Shown here: piece by piece, positions 36,345 to 46,035 of the stretch
Layout of the letters: every line of letters starts with the position of its first letter
Numbering within the stretch: the first letter of the stretch is position 1
DNA from: Blastocystis hominis
Taxonomy: Eukaryota > Sar > Bigyra > Opalinata > Blastocystidae
DNA length: 64,000 nt
NCBI RefSeq assembly: GCF_000151665.1
Contig: NW_013171826.1
Coordinates: forward strand, 2,501 to 66,500
Reading direction: 5' to 3'
Program-made: the position numbers and the translations under genes
Notes under the pieces: model-generated
Told to the model about the DNA's origin: nothing
The model's input: only the letters and a program-made list of their open reading frames with translations
The model's database searches: none

Positions 36345-36371
36345 AATGGGGGCTTCCTTTTCACTTTGGCT

Positions 36372-37640
36372 TTAGAGTTCCATGATGCTTACCTTCAGTC
36401 GAGTGAAGTAATGTTCGATCGTGGTGTCTCCAGAACGTATGACTTGAATTTTCATATCTACAGGGCGTACTGATGTGAATATGTTCGTGCTACTCAATGT
36501 CGTTGTTGGCACTGGATTATTCAAGCTTGCTTTAATGATTGTAGCTGTCTCGACACCCATTACGAGAGTTGGCACGCTCGTGAATCCTACAAGTGCCTGT
36601 TCATAGTTGTCACAACGAAGTACGGCATCGATGGTGATCATGTACGTCTTATTGGGTTCCAATTTGATGGGTGCAGAAAGGTCCGAACCTTCCGACGTGA
36701 GTGCCTCGCTAACAACCTGGTGTCCACTTGTCCAGGAGGTGTACTCGAATGTCTTACTCAACTTAGCCGATGTGGGTGATAACGAGATTGTGCTGTTTTC
36801 TTTGACTTCCATGACGTACTTGCCAGCAGTGGATGGGATTGTTAGCTTGGACACGTTGGTCCCATTGTTGTACACGAGACACTTTTCATTGCTAGTACAC
36901 CCGAGGATGTCTTTGTAGACAATCTGAGGCGTGAGATTGGCAAGAGCAGGACTCTCATTGCTACTCTCGACCTTGAATGTCGCATAGCCTGCCGTGGTTG
37001 GCAATGATAGACCATAGACAGCATCGTTCCAGTAGGTGACGATTCTCTGTCCATCAGATCCGATTCCTAGAGCTTCATGGAAAAGACTTCTTGGTGTGAC
37101 CTTGTTGAACAGGAAGTCATTGTTCGAATCGGCTGAAAGGAAGAACGTTCCCGACTTACTTGGTAATAATAGATCCTTCGAATCACTCTTGTCCGAATTC
37201 CAGTTCGGTACCGCATACCAGTCCGACGTGCTCGTAAGTTCGAGTGCCTCGAAAATCACGGGCTTCGTCAACGCTTCCAATGAAGGACCACTATCCGGGT
37301 CAGTCGTGAGAATGAAAGAACCACTTTCTGGCAGATTGATCGCTCCGAACGCCGAGTTATTCTTGAAGAAGGGAATAGCTCCATTGGTTGGAATGGTAAT
37401 CGATTGTCCATCGCTATCTTTGAAATACGAGTTATCCAAGGAAGTGAAATCTTCACCTGCGACGGACCATGTGTACACATCGTCAGTCTTGGTGAGCACG
37501 TCGTTGCCATTGGTCGACGGAAATGCGAACGTGTCGAAAGAGTTGTCCGAGTAGTACTGGATACCCTCAGTCATCTCTTTGCGCTTGAACACTCCGTTCT
37601 GAAGATATACAAGTTTCTCAGGTTGTGTTGGTGTTGCCAT
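36372..37640 (-). CDS. Fibre-like beta-repeat protein, copy B (422 aa)
   Basis: Intact and very close to the A and C proteins, with the same five Pro/Gly repeat openings and C-terminal domain. Conservation of length in all three copies contrasts with the damage in neighbouring genes of B. Confidence 0.6.
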   Translation of the reverse strand: MATPTQPEKLVYLQNGVFKRKEMTEGIQYYSDNSFDTFAFPSTNGNDVLTKTDDVYTWSVAGEDFTSLDNSYFKDSDGQSITIPTNGAIPFFKNNSAFGAINLPESGSFILTTDPDSGPSLEALTKPVIFEALELTSTSDWYAVPNWNSDKSDSKDLLLPSKSGTFFLSADSNNDFLFNKVTPRSLFHEALGIGSDGQRIVTYWNDAVYGLSLPTTAGYATFKVESSNESPALANLTPQIVYKDILGCTSNEKCLVYNNGTNVSKLTIPSTAGKYVMEVKENSTISLSPTSAKLSKTFEYTSWTSGHQVVSEALTSEGSDLSAPIKLEPNKTYMITIDAVLRCDNYEQALVGFTSVPTLVMGVETATIIKASLNNPVPTTTLSSTNIFTSVRPVDMKIQVIRSGDTTIEHYFTRLKVSIMEL

Positions 37641-37680
37641 TTACTACAGGGATGAAAAAATAGTTTTTCCTCTACAATAA

Positions 37681-38970
37681 ATGGCTACTACAATTCCTCC
37701 TGTGCATAACTACGAATCGCAGATTGTGTTCAGCAATCAGTCCAATAACATCAAGTCAACCGATGTGATCAATTGGACGATCGCTCCATCCGGTGATGAC
37801 GTGTACTTCAATCTTTACAAGTCACGAATGACTTTCAAGCTCAAGATCACCGGGTTGGCAAATAATGCAGGCAGTTCGTCGAAGGATATCTATGTTCCGG
37901 TGAAGAAGAACATGTCAGGCATTGTGAACAACACGAAGGTCACGTACACCTATTGGAATGGTGAGAACTTGGCATCCTTGCCTCTGAGTGCAGACAATGA
38001 GAACATCGGTCAGATCCGGTCACTCTTGAATGCGCTCATGGACAACAAGCACAACAATGTGGTGAACGAAGGACTGAAGGAACTGTCCTACATCTACTAC
38101 GATGACCGTGACTACGATACAACCGATAAAACCGCACGAACTGCGGCCATCCTGGGTCGACCTTATGGCGGGAAGTTATTCTACAACATGCTCAAGTTCG
38201 TACAGCCACCTGGTAAGACTGAGGCGTACACGACGATCAATGTGAACTTTGCAGACATCTTCGAAGGCTGCTCTCAGGAACGATTCATCAATCTCACGCA
38301 GATGGATGCTCAGATCTATCCCACGAACGACGATGCATACTTCTACATCGATGCTGGCAAAATCAATACCGCTACAAGTCCGGACGCTGTTCCATCAGCC
38401 ACGGCTTTCACCGGTGTGTACTTCGATACATGCACGCTTTGGTATCACAGTTACAAGACGAGCGATGATTCGACCTTCGATCCTGAAGACACTCAGTTGG
38501 TGAAGAACCAGATCATGACCAAGACGTTCCGTATTCCTACTGGCCAGAACTTCATCGATGATCGTGTGCTGGTCAACTTCCCCGTCAAGATGATGTTCAT
38601 GATGTTCACGGACGACAATGGTGATTTCTCGACTCTCAAGGACATTCGATTCAAACGTATCTCATTGAACATCGCTGGTGAACAGAAGCGTATCATCAAT
38701 GTGGACAACACGAACACACCTGATGGAATTGATCACACGTTTTTCGAATGGATGGACTATCTTTGCAATAGTCATTCCGATGAGTACGACACGCTGTTGA
38801 CGTACAAGACGTGGTTGAATCAGTTCCGAATCTTCGCCTTCCCATTAGCCGAGTGGTTCCCGATGCAAGCATCGAATCAGATCCAATTCGAAATCGAGTT
38901 GGAAGACGAGGTTGCAGCGACGACCCAGATGCACCTCATCATGATCCGTGCTAACACGGTGGGAGCGTAA
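37681..38970 (+). CDS. Major capsid protein candidate, copy B (429 aa)
   Basis: Intact and nearly identical to the A protein. Its stop region reads GGGAGCGTAAAACGCTC with no hairpin, giving the empty state of the site occupied by double hairpins in A and C. Confidence 0.65.
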   Translation: MATTIPPVHNYESQIVFSNQSNNIKSTDVINWTIAPSGDDVYFNLYKSRMTFKLKITGLANNAGSSSKDIYVPVKKNMSGIVNNTKVTYTYWNGENLASLPLSADNENIGQIRSLLNALMDNKHNNVVNEGLKELSYIYYDDRDYDTTDKTARTAAILGRPYGGKLFYNMLKFVQPPGKTEAYTTINVNFADIFEGCSQERFINLTQMDAQIYPTNDDAYFYIDAGKINTATSPDAVPSATAFTGVYFDTCTLWYHSYKTSDDSTFDPEDTQLVKNQIMTKTFRIPTGQNFIDDRVLVNFPVKMMFMMFTDDNGDFSTLKDIRFKRISLNIAGEQKRIINVDNTNTPDGIDHTFFEWMDYLCNSHSDEYDTLLTYKTWLNQFRIFAFPLAEWFPMQASNQIQFEIELEDEVAATTQMHLIMIRANTVGA

Positions 38971-39009
38971 AACGCTCTTAAAGATTTCAAAACATAAATA
39001 TAAATAGAT

Positions 39010-39560
39010 ATGAGCAACAAGATTCAGGTTTTCGATCTTTCCAACACTTCTAACATTTCTCAATCACCTACGACTGGATTCAACGAGAGAGAGGCGAATC
39101 GGCTAAGTATGTCTGCAAGATCACCGATGCTACCATTGTTTTCGTGGGTGACAACTCGAAGTTCGAAACAGACAAGAAGAAGCAATTCAACACTATCACC
39201 ATCACACTGCCCAAGGAGCAATCGGAAGAGTTCAAAAGAATTCTTGATGAGACGAAGAGAGATAGTCGATCGTACAGTGAATACGAAGGTGAGATCCAGT
39301 TCAAAGTGAAATTGAGTCCGAACACGAAGATCGTGAATAACGACAAGAAGCCTATCAAGATCGATCTACGAAATGTGCCCTGTACGGATCTTCGCGAATA
39401 CAAGGACGCAACGATCGATCTTGTGGTGACCGGGGAGAGCAAGGAGTTCATGAAGGAAGACAAGGACGGCAGTATCACCGAGTTCTCGTACACAACTCTC
39501 ACAGCAACGCAAATCAAAATCAAGGATAAGAATAGTGTCTTCGATTGCGATTTCCTGTAA
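39010..39560 (+). pseudogene. 181-aa protein homologue, frameshifted near start
   Basis: Extra bases around 39065-39090 (TCACCTACGACTGG and GAGAGAGAGGCG) put the first 25 or so codons out of frame with the rest. From 39144 the frame matches the A protein to its acidic C-terminus VFDCDFL. Confidence 0.75.
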
Positions 39561-39713
39561 ATGGCTACCGTGGTTGCTGTGACTACCTTTTTCACTTTGG
39601 CTATCGTGGTTGTCGTGGCTATCGTGGTTGCCGTAATTGCCATGAATAAATGGAAGAATCCCCATACATTCCCAACATTGATACAACATTGCTCGCCATT
39701 AAGAATCGAATAA
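39561..39713 (+). CDS. Small membrane protein, copy B (50 aa)
   Basis: The start directly follows the TAA of the preceding gene. It has the same hydrophobic helix with Val/Ile/Ala exchanges relative to A and the same MNKWKNPHT tail, and overlaps the ATPase start. It remains open although the gene before it is frameshifted. Confidence 0.62.
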   Translation: MATVVAVTTFFTLAIVVVVAIVVAVIAMNKWKNPHTFPTLIQHCSPLRIE

Positions 39714-40987
39714 GACGACTCAACCATCGATGTCCGTATAACAACAAACGATTGACAAGAAGAACAGAGAATACGCTCAATCAAGCCGAAGTAATGCAGG
39801 ATACCATCAAACAACGGATGGAGAATGAAACCGATGAAGAGAAGAGCAAGCAATATGCCAAAATACTGCGAGAACTAGCCGACTACATCCAACCAGAGCA
39901 AACCATTGATGAGCAATTGCAGGATCTTCGACAGAACAAGGAAAGCATGGGTATTATGAAGTTCGACTGGGAACTCGATTGCCAGGACACATTCCTCAAT
40001 CAATTCACGCTCATCATTGCTCCTTCCAAGTCGGGTAAGTCGTTCCTCATCAATCAGTTGTGCTACGAGATACCTCACTCGTTCGACAAGATCTGCTTCT
40101 TCATGGGAAAGGTCAGCTATGAAAACAAGTGTCCACAAGTGCTCAAACATGTCGCCAACAAAGCAGGCATCAAGACACAATGGATCAACACTGACAACGA
40201 AGTACGTCCTGACTTTACCGATAGTGAGGACGTCGCGTACAAACAATTGAATGACGATGGATCAAGTGTGGCCATCTACAACGACACCACATATCCATCC
40301 ATCTACATCTTCGACGACTTGTACACGAAGCCGAACGATCACTGGGTGGTGAACTTCATGGACACCATGGCTTGCATGAGTCGACATCGAAAGACCAGTT
40401 GTTTCATTGCATTCCAAGGATTCTCTCGATTGAGCAACAAGATTCTGGATAACGCCACTCGAATCTTCTTGTACTACGACATCCTTGGACGCGAGGATTT
40501 ATGGCGCAAAATGAAAATACCTCCGCCATCCAATCTGTCCGAGGTACTTCGTGATATCCAGATGGGCATGCACACACGATGGTACTACCTGGACGACGAC
40601 TCGTTGGTCGAGTATGTTCCATACGAGCTGAGTAGCAAACAACAAGCAATCAACAAGATGCGATCGAAGTTACCGAAGGCATTGAGTGATGAACGAAAAC
40701 GCAAAGAAGTGGAAGAGAAACAACGACAAGTACAACAACTCGAGCAGGAACTGGGACGACAGGGAGGAACGAGAAGGGAGGAAAAGAGAGACAAGAGCCG
40801 CACGTACAATCTCTTGGACATCAAAGAGGCCGTTGAAATCAAACCACAGGACTATAGCAAATCCATCAACACGAAGGAATTCCAGTTCGTACAGAAACCG
40901 AGGGATGGCATGGCAAACTACACACCTCCAGAACCAACCAAGCACAAGAAAGGCAAAGGATTGCGTTCTAAGTACGACTTGACATAG
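39650..40987 (+). CDS. ATP: Packaging ATPase, copy B (445 aa)
   Basis: Intact. Walker A APSKSGKS, Walker B IYIFDDL and FIAFQGFSRL are present. It lacks the hairpin-derived loop of A (here TDNEVRPDF follows WIN) and both tail insertions, so it shows the likely ancestral length. A double hairpin follows the stop at 40987. Confidence 0.9.
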   Translation: MEESPYIPNIDTTLLAIKNRIRRLNHRCPYNNKRLTRRTENTLNQAEVMQDTIKQRMENETDEEKSKQYAKILRELADYIQPEQTIDEQLQDLRQNKESMGIMKFDWELDCQDTFLNQFTLIIAPSKSGKSFLINQLCYEIPHSFDKICFFMGKVSYENKCPQVLKHVANKAGIKTQWINTDNEVRPDFTDSEDVAYKQLNDDGSSVAIYNDTTYPSIYIFDDLYTKPNDHWVVNFMDTMACMSRHRKTSCFIAFQGFSRLSNKILDNATRIFLYYDILGREDLWRKMKIPPPSNLSEVLRDIQMGMHTRWYYLDDDSLVEYVPYELSSKQQAINKMRSKLPKALSDERKRKEVEEKQRQVQQLEQELGRQGGTRREEKRDKSRTYNLLDIKEAVEIKPQDYSKSINTKEFQFVQKPRDGMANYTPPEPTKHKKGKGLRSKYDLT

Positions 40988-41028
40988 GGAGGAGACTACG
41001 CTTCCTCCCGGGGACACGCAGTGTCCCC
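40987..41028 (+). repeat. Double hairpin after ATPase gene, copy B
   Basis: Arm 1 imperfect (GGGAGGAGAC/GCTTCCTCCC), arm 2 GGGGACAC-GCA-GTGTCCCC. It begins in the ATPase stop codon. Confidence 0.8.
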
Positions 41029-41050
41029 TCCTTAATCGGGATGACCAAAG

Positions 41051-41093
41051 AGGGGCGAAACTATGTTTCTCTCCCGAGGCGACATTGTCGCCT
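41051..41093 (+). repeat. Double hairpin with perfect CCAAAG duplication, copy B
   Basis: Arms AGGGGCGAAACTATGTTTCT (imperfect pairing with the bases after it) and GAGGCGAC-ATT-GTCGCCT. CCAAAG lies at 41045-41050 and 41094-41099. Same locus as 13975 in A and 55417 in C. Confidence 0.88.
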
Positions 41094-41127
41094 CCAAAGT
41101 GAAAATGGGTTTATTATTCATTTACTT

Positions 41128-41517
41128 CTACAACCTCTGGATAGCAAAGTCAACAGCGTCGTGCGTGTACAAGTGAAGGAGTGCCAGGTAGCCACAGTTG
41201 TTGGCAAAGATCGACTGGTATTTCACTTTGTTCACACGGAATACACGGTTCGTACCTGCCAGCGGGAAGTCATTCATCTCGCCAAAGCTGTCCTGGTAGT
41301 TCAGTGTGCCATCGGGTTCGTGGAAGCAAGACATGAAGTGCCCGAGGTTGCCACCGTCTTCAAAGGGTATCCAGATGATGCAATTCGCTGGTTCTTTGCA
41401 CTTCTTTGCCAAGGACTTGTACTTGTCCAATTCCATCACATCGAAGTCAGGTATCTCGAGTTGTTTGGCCAAGGAACGGACTTCATCGAAAGTCATTGGT
41501 TCAGCATCCACATTCAT
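41128..41517 (-). CDS. PRO: Adenain-like protease, copy B (129 aa)
   Basis: Intact, with LGHFMSCF, NYQDSFGE, YQSIFANNCGYLALL. It begins at MNVDAEPMTF, which fixes the start for all copies because no upstream in-frame start is shared. A double hairpin (41548-41588) separates it from the upstream pX/pVI-like gene, which it overlaps or abuts in A and C. Confidence 0.88.
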   Translation of the reverse strand: MNVDAEPMTFDEVRSLAKQLEIPDFDVMELDKYKSLAKKCKEPANCIIWIPFEDGGNLGHFMSCFHEPDGTLNYQDSFGEMNDFPLAGTNRVFRVNKVKYQSIFANNCGYLALLHLYTHDAVDFAIQRL

Positions 41518-41547
41518 GTAGCCGTGCTTGTATAGCCTACCTAATAC

Positions 41548-41588
41548 GGAGGAAGCATAGCTTCCTCCCGGGGCAGCTTTGCTGCCCC
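41548..41588 (+). repeat. Double hairpin between protease and pX/pVI-like genes, copy B
   Basis: Arms GGAGGAAGC-ATA-GCTTCCTCC and GGGGCAGC-TTT-GCTGCCCC. Absent from A and C, where the two genes abut. Confidence 0.86.
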
Positions 41589-42581
41589 TCAGTACACTCT
41601 CCTTCGGATCACTGACTTCTCTATCTTGTTCTCGTTCTGTGGAAGGGCTGTGAAGATGCGATTCTTTTTTTTCGCCGGGACTGCCATTGCGTTCACCTCG
41701 TCCGAGAGGTCCGAAATGTCGTACCCAGTGCCGGCTTTGCTTTGCTTTCCCTGAATCTGGTTTGCCACATCGCTCACCGTACCCTTTGCCATGTCACCCA
41801 CCACGTTCGCGATCTGTTTCACAGTGTCCGATCCTGTCTTCTGGGATACATAGTTCACACCCTTGTTGATCGCGTTATTCGCGGCATTCGTGCCAGCATT
41901 CACCAGGATATCGGTGATGGGTTTCAACTTGTCGGCATTGTTGTCGTATCAACCTTTGATCTTGTTCCAGGCATTCTTGAAGAACGTGCCAACACGACTA
42001 GAACCAGCGTACATTGCTCCACCTCGGACTTCGATGTTTTTACTTTGTCGTTCAATGGCTTTCATGGTCTTCAACACGTCGTCGTAATCGCTAGGGTTGA
42101 TTCCATTGAGAAACACAGCAGAAGCACCACCGAATTTCAGCGCGCCACCCTCCTTACCCTTCACTAGCTCTTTGAGGCTCGAGATGATCTGTGGAGCCAT
42201 CTGAATAAGCGCCGAGATGATCGTGGCAGCAAGAGTACCAAGTGCTCCACCTTTCTTGAGTCCGGTTAGCTCGTTCATCGATTGCGCTTCATTGAATGCC
42301 AGGGCTCCTCCGGGTTTACAACTTCCCCCTGTTGCACCGCCTTTCTTGAAGCCAATGGCACCACCGGTGTCCTTGAAGCCAATGGCACCAGCACTTTTCG
42401 CTGGAGCTCGCTTCGTCGCCCCTCGTTTCTTGGCTCTCTTTGGTGTGTTGTTTACTGGTGTTTCGAGTTCCTTGTGTAGATTCAATGTCTTGCGTCGGTC
42501 CACAATCGTTCCACTATCCTGTTCTCGAAAATCGGGTTCGCCATAGAAGGCAGATATATCAACAGTGAATGGAATTGCCAT
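41589..42581 (-). pseudogene. pX/pVI-like protein homologue with nonsense codon
   Basis: Homologue of 11446-12540. A Trp codon (in KIKGW of A) has become TGA near 41946, in the middle of the amphipathic segment. The linker is shorter, without the two in-frame double hairpins. Confidence 0.85.
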
Positions 42582-42620
42582 TTATGCCTACAAAGTGAAA
42601 AGAATATTGTCCGTCTTCAT

Positions 42621-45095
42621 TTAGTCATTGAAACCTTGTGTAATAAACATATCCTTGATCGTGTTGTACGTATTTTGCAGATATTGCTCGAATTGTTGAT
42701 CTACATTGACAGCAAACCGTTTGATCTTGTTTCTCATATAGTTCAAATAATCAGGAGTTAGGTCCTTACTATTAGCTACTCGTATGAAGAAACTCATCAG
42801 TTCGGGGTCTTCATTTCGATCACGATAAGCCCTGAAAAGACGTGAGAATCCAAGGTCATTTGCAAATTGAGCGAAAACAGGATTGTTGAAATTGCGAGCA
42901 AGCAAACTTGAGAAAGCAATGAAATCTTCGCGAGTATCATCGCTTTCCCAACTTTCCTTGGTGGAATTAGAATCTTTACTTTCATACGCGTCAATCAAGG
43001 CTGCAACTCGATTCACTTGATCGATTGCTTGAGGTGTGAAACTGGTATTTACACTTTCAGATTGACGACCGTCCAGTACAATCACAGGTTGAATTTGTGG
43101 CTGATTCCGGAAATATTCATATGATTGCCAAATGGCATCCATTAAGTTCTGGATTCCTCTCATATTCTGCTGATACAATTGTTGATATAATTGTTCCCGG
43201 GACAGCTGAGTATCAGCAAAATGATTACTCATTGTAGTAATCAGCTGACCAGTTTGAGCATGTCCATCAACAACTGCATTACCAACATTTGTCAACAGGT
43301 TGTTAGTTTGAGTCTGATTGTCAGTGAGTTGGCTACTCATGGAATTGAATCCATTTGTCAACATGTTAGCCGTCTGAGTCTGATTGTCAGTGAGTTGTTT
43401 ACCAACTGCATTAATACCTTCTGTCAACAGGTCAGTAGTTTTAGTCTGATTATCAGCAAGTTGGCTACTCATGGAATTGAATCCATTTGTTATCAGGTCA
43501 GTAGTTTTACCCATAGCATTCATACCATCCAATAGTTGTTTCCTAGTTGCCTTTCCCTCTTCTGCAACAACTTTACCAAGAGTTACCAATTTCATATTCA
43601 TAAGCGCTATTCTATTAGAAATACCTCTAAACAAAGGTGCAAATCAATTGAATGATTCAACCAACCGTTTGTTAATTGCTTCATACGATTTTGCCAACTC
43701 AGCAGATACGAATTTCTGAATGAAGCTGTTTCGCTCTATCCACTGTTGCAAGAAATGATTGTATTGCTTCGTCATGAACTCTGTCAATCCATCGATTCGC
43801 ATTTCACTTTGCGTTGGAATCAATGCTTGGATATCAGCAATTATAAAATGATCAGATTTGATTTCAATTCCTTGGAGAGGATTAGGTTTGTCTTCAATAC
43901 CTTTCAGACGAGTTTCGACTCCTTGCAGATATCTATTACTCTCCTCAATCACAGACTTCTGTTGATTTACCAAGTCACCAATTTTCTGTAACAACTTGTC
44001 GTCTCCTGTTGCAATGCTTCTTGCCACTTCCGCATATTGATTGCTCAACAACTTGATTCCATCGTTTGCATTTGTCAATTTAGAATTAACCTCTGCCAAC
44101 AAGTACATCATCATAGGATAACCTGTCTTCTTATCTTCTAAGAAGTTGATTCGTTGTGCTACTTGGTTGATTGCTCCATGAATGTTAGCAAGGTTCACCT
44201 GGATATCGAAGCTGTTCATCACAGCAATCACTTCATTCAACTTGGCGATAATGGGCGACACATCCATCTGTTGTACGATTTCACTCGTTACATTCACAGG
44301 TTGTTGTTCGGGTTTGACCATCCATCGACCACGTTCAACACGACCTGCAGATACCAAATCATTGTATGCCTGACTACCTCGCTTTACTTTGTGTGTCTCA
44401 TCACGAATGTATACCATACTGTTGTCGTCATTCCATAATAGATATGTTCGCTCTGGATCACCATGTTCTGTCACATCTTCCTGCAGACCAGCAAAATCAT
44501 TGATAACCGCTGCATTCTGTTGAGTAACTGTGTTGATACTATCTCCCATTCGCTGAGCTGCATTCGATATGGCATCAGCAGCATTCTTCATTTCGTTGAT
44601 GCTGACTCCAACATCACCAGTTATATTCACGATTTTTGCATCGCCAACCTGTGCTCTCTGGTAGTGGATACGATAGGGCGATACTGGCTCATATCCAAAT
44701 GGATTATCAAAGATAGCTCGTTTCTCCATATCAGATAACTTGTGATTCACAGACTGGACAACGATCTTGTTGAATTGTTTGTCAATTTTAGCATTGTACA
44801 CCACGTTGTCCTCGAATGAATACAATAGCACGTTCTCATTATCAATTCGCTGCATTTGATATCCACGCATGTCAGAGACGGATACACGACGACGTTCAGC
44901 AGGTGAGAGATTCATGTACGAATCAAACAAGGTTCGCTTCTGTCGCCATTGTTCGCTCCTCATTCGTTGTTGATTGAATTCACTTTCAACGACTTTATCG
45001 AAATATCGATTCAACATCTTGTCCATCATGTTTCTCGATTTCACTTTGTGTGGTTTGAATCGAATGATTGGAATTGTAGCAATGTATTCATCCAT
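42621..45095 (-). pseudogene. Coiled-coil protein homologue with nonsense codon
   Basis: Homologue of 8958-11360, split by a TGA at about 43641-43643 where copy C has an Arg codon (SFNRFAP). It contains four variants of the LxDNQTxTxxLLTxG repeat, more than in A. Confidence 0.85.
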
Positions 45096-45676
45096 TTACT
45101 TTGGCTTTTTTGAATAGCACGAAATCGTGAATGAGATGTACACATTCGAATTCAAGGAGATCGGACGGTCATTCGCATCTCTCAGTACCCAATCAATGGA
45201 ATCCAAGTTCGATTGTTCAATCACATCGATCGATAGGTTGTCCCAGGTGATCATGTTGTTCAGTCCCATCGATACATGAATCAGGTTATCGATCAGCGGA
45301 CTCTTCAGACCGAATGTTTGAGCATTGATACTACTGTAGACTCAGATCACACTCATGCCATTCGTGATGTCGTAGGGTTCCTTAGCAACCGTGGAAGCAC
45401 TTATCACACTGTCCAACTTGAGGATACTCGTGTAATCAGGTGCGCCACTAAGGTCAACAGCGGTCGCCACGTCACTGTTCAGGTATGCTCGGTTAACATC
45501 GTCTACCTGGATGGAATCGGCTATCGCACGGCATAACTCGGTAATCGAGTAGTAGCCAGGACCGACGTTGTACACCATTTCAAACCCTGACAACATTTGA
45601 ACCTTCACCACATTCATTGCACGAATGTTCCAGAGAGACGTTGTATCGATCTTACACGTAATCGAAGTGATCTTGT
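45096..45676 (-). pseudogene. 232-aa capsid paralogue, nonsense codon and truncated by copy C
   Basis: It matches the A gene from its stop (TAA 45096-45098) back to YKITSITCKID, where the terminal repeat of copy C begins at 45677. A CGA codon has become TGA after GMSVI (near 45340). The first 40 or so codons are displaced beyond copy C. Confidence 0.85.
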
Positions 45677-45957
45677 AGTAGTAGGGAAAAGACGGGAAAC
45701 ACGCGGAAATCCATTTTCTACCAAATAACCGCGGCAACCCATTTTCGACCATTTTGACCATTGTCTACAGGACCACCTCGATGGCCATGACGGGAAACAC
45801 GCGGCAACCCATTTTCGGCCATTTCCTGCCATTACCTGCCTGGCTACCTTATTGTCCATAACAAGAAACGCGCGGAAACCCATGACTGCCAATTTCGGCC
45901 AATTCCTGCAATGTTAACCTGACTTCCATTGTAGGCCATGGTATGCATGGATGTGAT
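45677..45957 (+). repeat. Left terminal repeat of copy C
   Basis: Outer AGTAGTAGGG, then CCAAATAACCGCGG, CGACCATTTTGACCATT and one full CATAACAAGAAACGCGCGGA unit. It matches the reverse complement of the right end of copy A better than the left end of A, since the CAAAGTCGCCCC-type block is absent. Confidence 0.8.
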
Positions 45958-46000
45958 GGGGCAACTACGTTGCCCCGGGAGGAATCTTCGATTCCTCCCC
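45958..46000 (+). repeat. Double hairpin, leader of copy C
   Basis: Arms GGGGCAAC-TAC-GTTGCCCC and GGGAGGAATC-TTC-GATTCCTCCC. Same site as 4703 in A. Confidence 0.85.
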
Positions 46001-46035
46001 ATTGTCTTGTTGACTAAGGTAAAGAGAGAAAGACC

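Larger units (their letters stand above)
28214..45676 (-). mobile_element. Polinton copy B, inverted, interrupted by copy C
   Basis: It begins with AGTAGTAGGGAATTGACGCA at its polymerase end and carries the same gene order as A in reverse. The KilA-N gene is missing. The coding strands of several genes contain nonsense or frameshift changes. The sequence stops in the 232-codon gene where the terminal repeat of copy C begins. The rest (start of the 232-aa gene, 110-aa and 1034-aa genes, other terminal repeat) is not in the window and should lie beyond copy C. Confidence 0.9.
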
